Source: an uncultured Prevotellaceae bacterium
Lineage (GTDB): Bacteria; Bacteroidota; Bacteroidia; Bacteroidales; Bacteroidaceae
Length of the DNA: 57,701 nucleotides
Reading direction: 5' to 3'
NCBI GenBank assembly: GCA_902785695.1
Contig: CACZZQ010000016.1
Coordinates: forward strand, 1 to 57,701
Shown in pieces: positions 36,076 to 45,388 of the stretch. Position 1 is the stretch's first letter. Every line of letters starts with the position of its first letter. The notes beneath the pieces were generated by a model. That model was given only the letters and a program-made list of their open reading frames with translations. It searched no databases and was not told where the DNA came from. The position numbers and the translations under genes were made by a program.

Positions 36076-39000
36076 ATGGCTAAAGAGAATCATATTCTTG
36101 TCGGTCTTGGAGGTACCGGAGGTAAAGTCCTTAAAGCCTTCCGCAAACGCCTGTATCAGGAATTCAATGCAGAGCAGCGTGCACAACTGCCTATTGGCTT
36201 TTTGTATGTCGATTCCAGCATAGAGATGATGAAGCCAGACGATAAGACCTGGCAGGTATTAGGAGAGAATGCCCAGTTCTCTGAAAACGAGTTTGTCAAT
36301 GTGAAGGGCATCGACATCAACGCCGTCTTGGCAAATCCCAGTAACTACCCGGGTCTGAAAGGCATCATCGGCGATGCTGAGGTGATGCGCAAGACATTGG
36401 GCGAGGTAGGAGCTGCCGCGGCACAGAAGCGTCGTGCCGGCCGCATCCTGTTCGGTTCCAATATCGACAAGTACAAGCAGGGCATCATGAAGCAGTTCTC
36501 GCGTGTCAATGCCATCAGTAAGGCTTCGAGAACCAACATCTATATTTTCACCGGCCTTGCTGGTGGAACAGGTTCTGGCTCTATCATCGATGTCATTGCC
36601 CAGACACGTATGATACCTCAGTTCCGCGACGAGCTGTCGCAAGACGGAAAGACGGGTACAGCCATTGTTGTCAATGCAATGGTTCCAGAGTTGGCTCCTC
36701 CGGGAACCTGCGATGCCGGCCGATATCATGCCAATGGCTATGCAGCCATCCAAGAGCTCAACGCATTGCTCACTGGCAATTTCAAGCCCTATGATGTCAG
36801 CGGACAGCACGAGCGTCTGGATCTGGATCTGGTAAAGAAGGTTGCCGACGGTCTGATTCTCTATAGTAATGTCAATGAGCATGGCTATACCGTAGAGTCC
36901 CTGCACGAGCTTCCTCAGATTCTGGCCGACTTCACCTACAGCCGCATCTTCCTTGAGAACAATGGCAATACCGAAGAGTTCCTGCGTGCCTACTCGTTCG
37001 AGAATATCAATGACTGGCGTGTGGAATATTATGAGAAAGCAAAGAATGGAGCTATCCAGCCCTATCGTACAAAGGCAGTGAGTAGCTTCGGCTTCAAGCG
37101 CGTCATCATTCCTGAAGAGGAAATCGTCGAGTACTTCAGCTTCTCGTTTGGACGCCAGTCGCTCCTCCAAATGCGCTACAACAACTGGAACGATGACCTT
37201 GGTTTCCGCGACACCCCAGCCAACAAGGACTACAGCTCTGAGGTGCTGAAGCCAGAGCTTCAGGAGAAGTGGCGTATCAGCGACAAGCACCTGATGCTGG
37301 AACTTCCCGTCCTCCCAAGCGACGAGAACAAGTTTGGTGCCTTTGCACCCTATTGGGCAGGCATCATCCCACGTTGGGCACAGGCTGCTGAAAAAGAGAA
37401 CCAGCCATTGGCAAAACTGGAAGAACTGTGTCAGAAAGGCTACAACGAGCTCTTCCGTCAGTTGGGCGCAGTACAGTTCTACGAGGGCAAGACAGCCGCT
37501 CGCGAGCAACATGCCCAGGAGATATGCGACCGTATTGAGCGCTATATCTTCGACCAGTGGAAGATGGGCGACCTCTCACTCTATAATATGCTTCAGCTTA
37601 TCGACTGTATCAACACCGAAGTGGGCAAGAAGCGCAAAAACATGGAGGCCTCTGTGCAGAAGAACCGTCAGCTCATCGACCAGCTCATCCAGCAGCGCGA
37701 CCTCAACAAGAAAGCCTTTGCCGGCGTGCTGATCCAGGCTGTTGTCAAGGGTAAGTATCTGACCAAGCACAGCACCATCATGCAGCAAATCATGGTGAAG
37801 CAGTGCGAAGTACTGGGAGGCGAGTTTGCCCAGCAGCTGTTAGCCGCTCTCAGCGTGAAGCTCAATCTGCTTCGCAGCCGCATTGAGTCATTCGTGACAA
37901 CCCTGAACGAGGCTATCGAGTTCAACGAGGCGATGATTGGAGCCCGTTGTCAGGACGAAGGCGGCATAGAGAATCTCCAGAACACCGTCATCCGTTTCTA
38001 CGACCAGAAACGTGTGAAAGAGTTTACACAGCGCGTTATCACTGACCAGAAGCGTCAGAAGTCAATAGCCGATGAGGTGCGTCTGAAACTGGTTGACATC
38101 ATAGGGTCAGAGCAGACTTTCCAACATGCCAACGCCGTTATCGACAAGGACACTATTGCTGACTTGATGGATACCGTAGTGCGTCAGAAGTCTGTGGCCA
38201 TCCACGAAGACCTGCTGACAGAAGCCAGCGAGAAGCTTATCAACCGCAACATCCTGGAACAGCTCAGCGAGCGTTACAGCGACGGCGAAGAGCTGAAGAA
38301 GTTTGCCAAGAGTATCATCGAGGAAAGCGGCGTGTTCCTGGAGTTGAACTCTGCCGAATTGCAGCGCAGCATCGGAGGACAGAACCCCGTACCAGAGCAA
38401 GGTATGAACATCAACCGCAAGGTGGTACTGATCAACCTGCCGAAGGTTGAGGGCAATGAGACGGTACAGAAGTTTGCCACCAAGCTGAAGGATGCCCTTA
38501 TCGGTGCCGTAACAGCTGGCACGCATGTATATGTCGATATGAACGGCACACGTCAGAACGAGCTGACAGTACAGAACATCACCTACTGCTTCCCCGTTCG
38601 TTGTCTCAAGAACCTGGCATTCTACAAGGAGCGTTACGACTTGTTGGTCAACGGCAACGAAAGCCGTCAGATGCGCGTCGTGCTCCACGGAGAGGGTACT
38701 GGCGAAGACTTCCCCAAGCTGGAGGTACAGGGCGAGCTCTTGGGCTCTCAGTTGCGTGAGATGTTCATGCCCTACGCTATTGCCGACTATGCCCTCGACC
38801 TGATCAAGTATGGTGACCTGGCCGACGGAACAGGCCGTAAGGCTTTCGGAACCGTTACCAAGGATCCTCTGCTTGGACTGGAGACCCTGAATGCTTTGGC
38901 AGACAAGTTCACTGGCATCGGCTACAGCCAGAAATTCACTGAGGACTTCGGCGAGCAGCTGAAGGATATGTACGAGGATGTGGCATCTACTACCTTGATG

Positions 39001-39231
39001 AACATTGAGTTGCGCAAGCAAACCATGATTCCTAAAGTACAGCAGCTCTTGGGACAGGTGGTTCTTCCTGAGTGTGGTGGCAACCAAGGTTCACCTGAGT
39101 TCCTTGAGTTCGTGGGATGGACGAGGAAGGCACTTGCCATTATCCAAGACCCCACCCCCATTAAGCGTAAGAATGCTCCTCAGCAGGACAACAACGTAGG
39201 TGGAATAGACTTTAGCAGTTTATTGAGTTAA
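36076..39231 (+). CDS. Tubulin/FtsZ-like GTPase-domain protein (Tubulin_2 type)
   Basis: 1,051 residues. The N-terminal nucleotide-binding fold starts ILVGLGGTGGKVLKAF (residues 7-22) and has the tubulin signature FTGLAGGTGSGSIID with GGTGSG at 163-168, as in FtsZ and tubulin. Residues about 450-800 are long helices; the rest is mixed. The size and layout fit the large FtsZ-like families reported in bacteria and proposed to act in membrane remodelling. It lacks a signal peptide or membrane segment, so it is cytoplasmic, and it sits in an operon with a membrane protein and an envelope-spanning linker. Its polymerising ability and cargo are unknown. Confidence 0.85.
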   Translation: MAKENHILVGLGGTGGKVLKAFRKRLYQEFNAEQRAQLPIGFLYVDSSIEMMKPDDKTWQVLGENAQFSENEFVNVKGIDINAVLANPSNYPGLKGIIGDAEVMRKTLGEVGAAAAQKRRAGRILFGSNIDKYKQGIMKQFSRVNAISKASRTNIYIFTGLAGGTGSGSIIDVIAQTRMIPQFRDELSQDGKTGTAIVVNAMVPELAPPGTCDAGRYHANGYAAIQELNALLTGNFKPYDVSGQHERLDLDLVKKVADGLILYSNVNEHGYTVESLHELPQILADFTYSRIFLENNGNTEEFLRAYSFENINDWRVEYYEKAKNGAIQPYRTKAVSSFGFKRVIIPEEEIVEYFSFSFGRQSLLQMRYNNWNDDLGFRDTPANKDYSSEVLKPELQEKWRISDKHLMLELPVLPSDENKFGAFAPYWAGIIPRWAQAAEKENQPLAKLEELCQKGYNELFRQLGAVQFYEGKTAAREQHAQEICDRIERYIFDQWKMGDLSLYNMLQLIDCINTEVGKKRKNMEASVQKNRQLIDQLIQQRDLNKKAFAGVLIQAVVKGKYLTKHSTIMQQIMVKQCEVLGGEFAQQLLAALSVKLNLLRSRIESFVTTLNEAIEFNEAMIGARCQDEGGIENLQNTVIRFYDQKRVKEFTQRVITDQKRQKSIADEVRLKLVDIIGSEQTFQHANAVIDKDTIADLMDTVVRQKSVAIHEDLLTEASEKLINRNILEQLSERYSDGEELKKFAKSIIEESGVFLELNSAELQRSIGGQNPVPEQGMNINRKVVLINLPKVEGNETVQKFATKLKDALIGAVTAGTHVYVDMNGTRQNELTVQNITYCFPVRCLKNLAFYKERYDLLVNGNESRQMRVVLHGEGTGEDFPKLEVQGELLGSQLREMFMPYAIADYALDLIKYGDLADGTGRKAFGTVTKDPLLGLETLNALADKFTGIGYSQKFTEDFGEQLKDMYEDVASTTLMNIELRKQTMIPKVQQLLGQVVLPECGGNQGSPEFLEFVGWTRKALAIIQDPTPIKRKNAPQQDNNVGGIDFSSLLS

Positions 39232-39271
39232 AAAAGAAAACAGAAGCGTATAACAATTAGTTTATAACAAC

Positions 39272-40111
39272 ATGGCTAACAAAAATAATAAAGACATCAA
39301 ACAATACAAGTGTATCAACTTTGGTGCTTGTGCCAAAGCCGACTCTAATGAAATCATCAAGATCGATGCCATAGAGACATTAGGCGGCATTCCAGAATGT
39401 CCTTGCTGTCACCAGCATACACTGGAGGAAGTTGTAGAAAAGGGATTCCCCACAAAGCTGGTAGGCATCATTGCCGCTGCCGTAGTTCTGGTAGCAGGTC
39501 TGGGTATTGGAGCCTACTTCCTTTTCAGCAAGCCAGCTACAGAACCTGTGACAGGAGGAGAAAAGGGAGGGAAAGAAAAAGTAGATACCGTTAAACCAAA
39601 ACAGGAAACGCCCCCCCAGGAAATCCTTATTGAACAGCTGAGCATTGCCGAGGGCGATTTCACCTTGACCGAGGGTGAGAGCAAGCAGCTCACTGCAACG
39701 GCCATTCCTGAGAAGAACGACGAACAGCTCACCTGGTCATCAGGCAACGAGGCAGTGGCTACTGTCGATGCTAATGGCAATGTCACTGCCGTGAAGGAAG
39801 GTAGCGCAGCCATCACGATTGCTGCCAGCAAGTCGGCCGTCAACGCCAGTGTCAACGTAACGGTGAAGAAGAAGCAAACAACAGAAGGACCGAAATCTGA
39901 AATCGAGCGATACGGAAACTATGCCGGGTCTCGCAAGAACGGTCTGCCCGACGGTACAGGTAAGGTCACCTTCTTCCGTGCCTATCGCCTGAATGCGGAA
40001 TACACTGCCCAGCCAGGCGAGTATATCCAGGGTATCTTCGAGAACGGTAAGCCCAGCTTTGTCACTTATTACCAGAAAGACGGTACTGTGACGAAAATCA
40101 AGCTGCATTAA
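39272..40111 (+). CDS. Zinc-ribbon, transmembrane, Ig-like and MORN-like linker protein
   Basis: 279 residues with a modular order. At the N-terminus a zinc-ribbon with cysteines 14, 20, 43 and 45/46 (CINFGAC, CPCC) lies in the cytoplasm. A single membrane span at about 63-85 is followed by a Pro/Lys-rich linker, then a bacterial Ig-like (BIG2) domain (FTLTEGESKQL, TWSSGNEAVATVDANGNVTA) and a short MORN-like end (GNYAGSRKNGLPDGTGKV). It would connect a cytoplasmic partner to the periplasm. Its stop overlaps the next gene's start (TAATG). Confidence 0.78.
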   Translation: MANKNNKDIKQYKCINFGACAKADSNEIIKIDAIETLGGIPECPCCHQHTLEEVVEKGFPTKLVGIIAAAVVLVAGLGIGAYFLFSKPATEPVTGGEKGGKEKVDTVKPKQETPPQEILIEQLSIAEGDFTLTEGESKQLTATAIPEKNDEQLTWSSGNEAVATVDANGNVTAVKEGSAAITIAASKSAVNASVNVTVKKKQTTEGPKSEIERYGNYAGSRKNGLPDGTGKVTFFRAYRLNAEYTAQPGEYIQGIFENGKPSFVTYYQKDGTVTKIKLH

Positions 40112-41220
40112 TGACAAGAAGAGGTATCATAGTATTATTGATGGTAGCCACATGCTGTATCAGCATGAGGGCTACCTCTTTTGATACCCAGCGATTAGAA
40201 AGGCTCGCTGGCTATCTTAACCTACAGAAGCTGGACACACTGCCTGTGGGGACTACAGATACCTATCATTACAGACAGCACCCACTGACCATTCATAAGA
40301 ACCAATGGGACGAAATAGACCATATCGGCCTGAAACTCTTCCCTGAGTCCTTGCGACGGCTACAGCCCCTTCCCGTGTACGACTTCCTGGAGCGTTACCT
40401 GCTGGCACGCATGGCCACGCCAGACAAAACGGAGGATGCCCAGAGAATGCAATGGGAGAAGGTGAACTTCAATATTGGAAACACGAACACAGCCCTGACG
40501 CTCGACACAACGGCAGTATTCAGCAGCGAATACGTTGACCTGCATGTATATCGCGTCTCATGGACGGTAGAGGACAAGACTGTACTCCAACTCTCGTTCA
40601 ACATGGACTACCAGTTGCTCACTGGCTGCGATGCCGTGGAGCTGGAGCATCGGTTCATTCGACATCTGAGCCGCTATCAGGCTCATCCCGCCTCTTCCGA
40701 TGTTGCAGGAAACATACCTGCAGACGGTACGGAGTACACACGCTCTGACAGCTACTACATGAGCCCTATGGTACGCAACGACATCTATTACACCCGCAAG
40801 GCCAGTAATATGCCTTGGACGCTGGTTGAAGATGCCTCGCGTGCCACGAAGACCATCAACAACTGGATGATAGCCCCTGAGAGCAACAACGCACTGCCTC
40901 TGGTTATCACCATCGACAAGTACGGCTATGAAGTGGACAGCCTTCGCACCACCTATCGTGTATGGCAGCAGCTGTGCATGGAAGAGGGGTGCCTACCCTA
41001 CTACGGTTTGAAGAGCAAGCAGAACGGATGGTATGAAGGCACGGTATTCATGGTCAACAAGAAAGGCGGCTATGTCCATCTGCTGAGCATCGACATTCCT
41101 GAAGGCATGATAAAAGAGAGCAGCACCTCTTTGGCAAAAGCCCGTATGTACGCCTATATACCTCTTTATAATGTCAGTGCACAGTTACTACACAACGTAG
41201 AATATGAATCCATAAAATAA
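40111..41220 (+). CDS. Exported protein of unknown function
   Basis: 369 residues. A signal peptide (MTRRGIIVLLMVATCCISMRA) precedes a soluble mixed protein that I do not recognise; no motif with catalytic residues was found. It starts at the TAATG overlap with the linker gene, so the two are translationally linked. The next gene starts eight bases after its stop. Confidence 0.6.
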   Translation: MTRRGIIVLLMVATCCISMRATSFDTQRLERLAGYLNLQKLDTLPVGTTDTYHYRQHPLTIHKNQWDEIDHIGLKLFPESLRRLQPLPVYDFLERYLLARMATPDKTEDAQRMQWEKVNFNIGNTNTALTLDTTAVFSSEYVDLHVYRVSWTVEDKTVLQLSFNMDYQLLTGCDAVELEHRFIRHLSRYQAHPASSDVAGNIPADGTEYTRSDSYYMSPMVRNDIYYTRKASNMPWTLVEDASRATKTINNWMIAPESNNALPLVITIDKYGYEVDSLRTTYRVWQQLCMEEGCLPYYGLKSKQNGWYEGTVFMVNKKGGYVHLLSIDIPEGMIKESSTSLAKARMYAYIPLYNVSAQLLHNVEYESIK

Positions 41221-41228
41221 GTAAAGAC

Positions 41229-41927
41229 ATGAAGAAATCACTCATCATTCTATTTGCAATGCTTTTCGGAATGGCTTCGTTTGCCCAGACCGTGGAAGAG
41301 CAGAAGAAAAAGATTGCTTCCATCAAGAAAAACAGCAATTACATTTATGCTGAAGTGACCACCACCGATCAGCAGCAGGCTATCGACCTGGCTACGGAGA
41401 TGCTTCATAACAACGTGAACGAATGGGCCGCAAAAAAGAAAAAATTTGCCGGCTCATCGAAAATCATCACCAAGAACACCAACTACGACGTTGAGCAGAT
41501 CACGATGCCCAGGGCAAATATGTTTCGTGCCTTCATGTATGTGAAGAAGTCGGACATCATCCCTGCCGACAACGTGGAGATAAGAGAGACCCCTGTAGAA
41601 GTGGCTGGTGCCAAGGTAGCCGCTGCTGCTCCACTCACCAACCACGATGTGGTGGTAGGCGAATTGCTCTCTGTCACCAACACCGGTCAGCTGGCTTCAA
41701 AGCTGAAGGAGCTGAAGGAGAGCGGAAAGGTAGCAGAATACGACAACCTGAAAGGCCTGAAGGACAAGAACCAGCAAGAATACATCATGGTGGTATTCAA
41801 CAAGGAGGGCAACGTGGAAGCTGTCCTCAGTGAGGGTGAAAGCCGTAAAAACCTTGCCACAGGCAATGCCGACCAGCTGGCAAACTACAAGGGTCGCGGA
41901 GCCATTGGCGTAAAAGTGAATCAGTAA
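41229..41927 (+). CDS. Exported protein of unknown function
   Basis: 232 residues with a signal peptide (MKKSLIILFAMLFGMASFAQ). The first part is helical and lysine-rich; the second half alternates strands (MVVFNKEGNVEAVLSE). No family was recognised. It is kept in line with the operon (9-base gap before, 21 after). Confidence 0.58.
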   Translation: MKKSLIILFAMLFGMASFAQTVEEQKKKIASIKKNSNYIYAEVTTTDQQQAIDLATEMLHNNVNEWAAKKKKFAGSSKIITKNTNYDVEQITMPRANMFRAFMYVKKSDIIPADNVEIRETPVEVAGAKVAAAAPLTNHDVVVGELLSVTNTGQLASKLKELKESGKVAEYDNLKGLKDKNQQEYIMVVFNKEGNVEAVLSEGESRKNLATGNADQLANYKGRGAIGVKVNQ

Positions 41928-41948
41928 TCAGAATAAAACACATAAGAG

Positions 41949-42965
41949 ATGAAAAAGATTTTTATTTGCAGCCTGTTCATGATACTGACCGCTGTCAGCA
42001 CTCATGCCATCAACGTAACGCTTACTACCGACGATGGATATGACAATGTTGCAATGGTTCAGAAACTACAGAACAACTTAGCTGCACTCCTCACGGAAAT
42101 CAATGCAGCATACCAGCAGAAGCGAGACCTGAACTTAGGCCATCTGCCCCTGCACACACCAAAATTTGGCGAGGCCGACGTGAAAGACGAGCTGGCTACG
42201 CTGTGGGATATGACCCATTTCCAGTGCGATGATGAGGAAGTGGTAGACCGCCTCTGGCCTATGAAGGACGGTACCTTCTTCGTTCGCCAGATTCCCATGA
42301 TTCTTGACCCCGATGGCGAGGTGGTCAGGGAAAGCACGTTCCAGGAAGTCGCTGTCACCTTCGACCGCAACGGCGACATCTCGGAATTCCGCTTCGCACT
42401 CGATGCCCAGGTCTCAGAAAGTATGGAGAAATGCGGCAATGTGGCCAACGTAGAGCGCAGAACGAAAATCCTGAGTTTCGTGGAGCGTTTCCGTACTGCC
42501 TACTGCCGTAAGGATATCAACTTCATGAACCAGATCTTCAGCGATGATGCCCTCATCGTTACCGGCACCGTGGTACAGACACGTCCCAACGACTTAGGAC
42601 AGGCAAACACCAAGGTGGTCTATAACCGTCAGAACAAACAGCAATATCTTGCCAACCTGCGTCGCGCCTTTGCACGCAACAAGTACATTGAGGTAAAGTT
42701 TGAAGTGCTCGACGGCGAATGCGGTGTCACCCAGTCGCAAAACAACCCCAACGTCTATGGCGTACGTCTGCGTCAGGAATGGCGTTCCAGCAACTATAGC
42801 GACGACGGATACGTCTTCCTGCTCTGGGACTTCAGGGACGAAGACCATCCGGAAATCAAGGTACGTACCTGGCAGCCCACCTACGTAGGCCCGAAGAGCG
42901 GAGGCAATAAGCTGAAGCAGGAAGACATCTTTAGTATTGACGATGTAGAGGAGATGATACAATGA
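41949..42965 (+). CDS. Exported protein with an NTF2-like fold candidate
   Basis: 338 residues with a signal peptide (MKKIFICSLFMILTAVSTHA). The middle portion (SFVERFRTAYCRKDINFMN, then DDALIVTG and a strand-rich end) looks like an NTF2/SnoaL-like cone fold, which usually binds a small ligand or serves as a scaffold. The N-terminal 160 residues are not recognised. It overlaps the next gene by four bases (ATGA). Confidence 0.55.
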   Translation: MKKIFICSLFMILTAVSTHAINVTLTTDDGYDNVAMVQKLQNNLAALLTEINAAYQQKRDLNLGHLPLHTPKFGEADVKDELATLWDMTHFQCDDEEVVDRLWPMKDGTFFVRQIPMILDPDGEVVRESTFQEVAVTFDRNGDISEFRFALDAQVSESMEKCGNVANVERRTKILSFVERFRTAYCRKDINFMNQIFSDDALIVTGTVVQTRPNDLGQANTKVVYNRQNKQQYLANLRRAFARNKYIEVKFEVLDGECGVTQSQNNPNVYGVRLRQEWRSSNYSDDGYVFLLWDFRDEDHPEIKVRTWQPTYVGPKSGGNKLKQEDIFSIDDVEEMIQ

Positions 42966-44512
42966 AAACTGTCAGCAAGATTCTTTCGGCCTGTCTGCTG
43001 TGTCTTTGCGCCCTGACAGCACACGCACAACAGATGATCACCATCTCGCAGAACAGCTCCCTGACCAGGAATGTCGCATCCCTCAATGGCAAGGCTGGTG
43101 TGGTCTTCGTTGCCAACAGCAACGATATGGTTATCACGACCAACCTCAACAAAGACCCACAGTCGCCCAAAGCCGTCAAAGTGGGTAATATGTACCACTA
43201 TGAGATGGTGCTCGACATCACGGGCAGCAGCGCACGCTTCTTCACCGTCACTAAATACGGCACCACCAACAGCCAGAAGACGGGAAAGGTGATGCTCACA
43301 GCCAACAAGCAAATCTACTTCGACATCGACCAAGTAGAGAACGGCATTGACCTGAAGCTCGATCCCAACAGCAACATGGGATGGATCAACGGCAAGAAAG
43401 GCGAGGCACTGATTGTGTTCAACAGCAAAATCAAGCTCACCGTCAACTGCCCCAACCTGAAGCACACTATACGCTACGGACGAAGTGCTGCAGGCACTTA
43501 CCTCGACTCTCTCGTGTTCGATGCCACGCAGTATGCCGAACTGGCACAGAAAGAAAGTACCCTTTCCGAGGAATTGGAAACAGCCAACAAACGACTTGCC
43601 AAAGAGGCCGAAACACTCGACAACGACACCTACGATGCACTCCAGGCTAAGATTCCTCAGCTCACAGAGGAACTCAACAGCGTTTCCAACCAACTGGCCA
43701 ACATCCTGAAAATCGAGGTCTATGGCGACAAGACCAATAAGATGACCATCGACTACAATCAGGTGAAAGGCATGAGCCCCATGAGCCTGCTTACCTATAA
43801 CATCGTGGTGCTCAACGAGACGAAAGTGGTGGTTGAAACACAATACGGCGAGTATCTCAGACAAGCCGACAACGAGTTCCAAGACCGCCGATATGCCAAA
43901 GCAGCTGAGTTCTTCCTGTTGGCTGCCAAGGAGAAAGGCATCAACGAACAGCAGCGCAGCATAGCACTTGACAAGGCAGCCTCTTCCCAGAAATACGACA
44001 CCATACAGACATCGGCCGAGAAATACGTAGCGATGATCAATGAAATCGTCAGCGGAAAACGCGAGGTGAAGAAAGCACTGCTCCTCAAGGCATTCGATCA
44101 GGCTATCCTCGCCTACCGCTCGCTGGCAAACTCTACTGATGACGAGTATTTCAAGACACAGATGGAGAAACTCATCAGCGAGAGAGCCAAGGTTGGCATC
44201 GTTCTGGAAGGAAAGACACTCTATTCTGAACTCCATCAAGGCCTCGTCGAGGAAAGCAACCTCGGAGGCTGCAAGTTCTATGGAGTCAAGGGTACTGTCA
44301 GCGAAAGCATACGCACCAACGTCTATTGGAAAAATGACCATGAACTGGCGACATCAGCCACCGACGGCTCTTTCAAGTTCCAAGTACAGGCTGGCGAATA
44401 CGACTTCATCGTAGTAGTGGGAGCACACAACGGGAAGATCAAGGCCAACAAGGTCATCCCCATGAAGGATCGTGGCGACTCAACTCTGAAAATCGTTTTC
44501 GGAAAGAAATAA
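42962..44512 (+). CDS. Exported coiled-coil/helical protein of unknown function
   Basis: 516 residues with a signal peptide (MKTVSKILSACLLCLCALTAHA). A strand-rich N-terminus is followed by a coiled coil at about 185-245 (AELAQKESTLSEELETANKR), a helical TPR-like stretch (RRYAKAAEFFLLAAKEKG) and a short beta C-terminal domain with GSFKFQVQAGEYDFIV. No enzyme motif is seen. It may be a structural part of an envelope complex. Confidence 0.6.
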   Translation: MKTVSKILSACLLCLCALTAHAQQMITISQNSSLTRNVASLNGKAGVVFVANSNDMVITTNLNKDPQSPKAVKVGNMYHYEMVLDITGSSARFFTVTKYGTTNSQKTGKVMLTANKQIYFDIDQVENGIDLKLDPNSNMGWINGKKGEALIVFNSKIKLTVNCPNLKHTIRYGRSAAGTYLDSLVFDATQYAELAQKESTLSEELETANKRLAKEAETLDNDTYDALQAKIPQLTEELNSVSNQLANILKIEVYGDKTNKMTIDYNQVKGMSPMSLLTYNIVVLNETKVVVETQYGEYLRQADNEFQDRRYAKAAEFFLLAAKEKGINEQQRSIALDKAASSQKYDTIQTSAEKYVAMINEIVSGKREVKKALLLKAFDQAILAYRSLANSTDDEYFKTQMEKLISERAKVGIVLEGKTLYSELHQGLVEESNLGGCKFYGVKGTVSESIRTNVYWKNDHELATSATDGSFKFQVQAGEYDFIVVVGAHNGKIKANKVIPMKDRGDSTLKIVFGKK

Positions 44513-44557
44513 AACCTCATTTTTATATCATTATTAACCCTATAATTTAAAAACAAG

Positions 44558-45304
44558 ATGAAAAAATTATTTACCATTCTCCTTTGCACACTCGCAATGG
44601 GAATCATCATGCCTCAGCAGACATTTGCTCAAGACAAGAAAGAAAAGAAAGAGAAGAAAAAGAAGGACACCAAGCCATACGTATGGGAAATGCCAGAACT
44701 GACTGGCGACGAGGGCTTCGACAACTACCTGAAGACCTGCGACACCATCTATCACCGCATTCGCACCTACAGCGACAGCATCGTGTTCTACAAAGTGAAG
44801 AAAGGTATCGTCACCGACAAGAAGACCGGCGAGCAGAAGGAAGTCATGGGCGTGTTCGACGATGAAGGTAACTACCGCAGTTCAGGAAAAGCACTCCAGC
44901 AATATGCCGAATTGACGCTGCAAGGCACTAACCTGCTGGCTGACATCGCACTGATTTCTGTCAGCTCGGCAGCTGCCACCGCATCGTTGCCCGGACTTGG
45001 CATGAAAGCACTGTCCTACGGAAAATACATCAAGGCTGGCCCCAAGATTGCTCAGATGGGTACACAAGAAGTTGGCGAAATCGTCAACATGATCAAAGAG
45101 CAGTCAAAGGCCATCCGTGCATTGCGCAAGGGCTACAACGAAGAAGGTCAGCTAAAGGATGCCAGCATCGACCCCAGCAATATCGATGGTGTTGACCTTA
45201 CCAAGGTGGAAACAGTCAACATCGAAGACCCTGACAAGCTGGCCGAGCAAATGGCTGCTGCTACTGAAGAGAACAAAGCCGTAGGAGAGGTCGAAGAGTT
45301 CTGA
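44558..45304 (+). CDS. Exported protein of unknown function, last gene of operon
   Basis: 248 residues with a signal peptide (MKKLFTILLCTLAMGIIMPQ) and then a lysine-rich start (KKEKKEKKKKDTK). A moderately hydrophobic Ala/Gly region (ADIALISVSSAAATASLPG) could touch the membrane. The C-terminus is acidic. Not recognised. The intrinsic terminator at 45337 follows 33 bases later. Confidence 0.58.
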   Translation: MKKLFTILLCTLAMGIIMPQQTFAQDKKEKKEKKKKDTKPYVWEMPELTGDEGFDNYLKTCDTIYHRIRTYSDSIVFYKVKKGIVTDKKTGEQKEVMGVFDDEGNYRSSGKALQQYAELTLQGTNLLADIALISVSSAAATASLPGLGMKALSYGKYIKAGPKIAQMGTQEVGEIVNMIKEQSKAIRALRKGYNEEGQLKDASIDPSNIDGVDLTKVETVNIEDPDKLAEQMAAATEENKAVGEVEEF

Positions 45305-45336
45305 TTCCACGTCCTTCCATATCAACATATAAAAAG

Positions 45337-45370
45337 TGTCCATTTCTTTTTTGAGAAATGGACATTTTTT
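45337..45370 (+). terminator. Intrinsic terminator of tubulin-like operon
   Basis: TGTCCATTTCT (45337-45347) pairs with AGAAATGGACA (45354-45364) across TTTTTG, followed by TTTTTT. A clean intrinsic terminator, it defines the end of an operon of about 9.9 kb that begins at 35.4 kb. Confidence 0.9.
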
Positions 45371-45372
45371 AG

Positions 45373-45380
45373 TAACTTTG
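45373..45380 (+). promoter_or_regulatory. Promoter -7 box TAACTTTG for LuxR-type gene
   Basis: TAACTTTG immediately after the terminator, nine bases before ATG 45389, giving a very short leader. The regulator is thus a separate transcript. Confidence 0.6.
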
Positions 45381-45388
45381 CACACTGT

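Noticed and set aside
36259-37512. 417-residue minus-strand open frame inside the tubulin-like gene
   Set aside because: Antisense shadow of a well-supported coding sequence.
42881-44341. 486-residue minus-strand open frame in the exported-protein genes
   Set aside because: It mirrors two plus-strand genes with signal peptides and operon spacing; its own protein is low in charged residues and lacks a family pattern.
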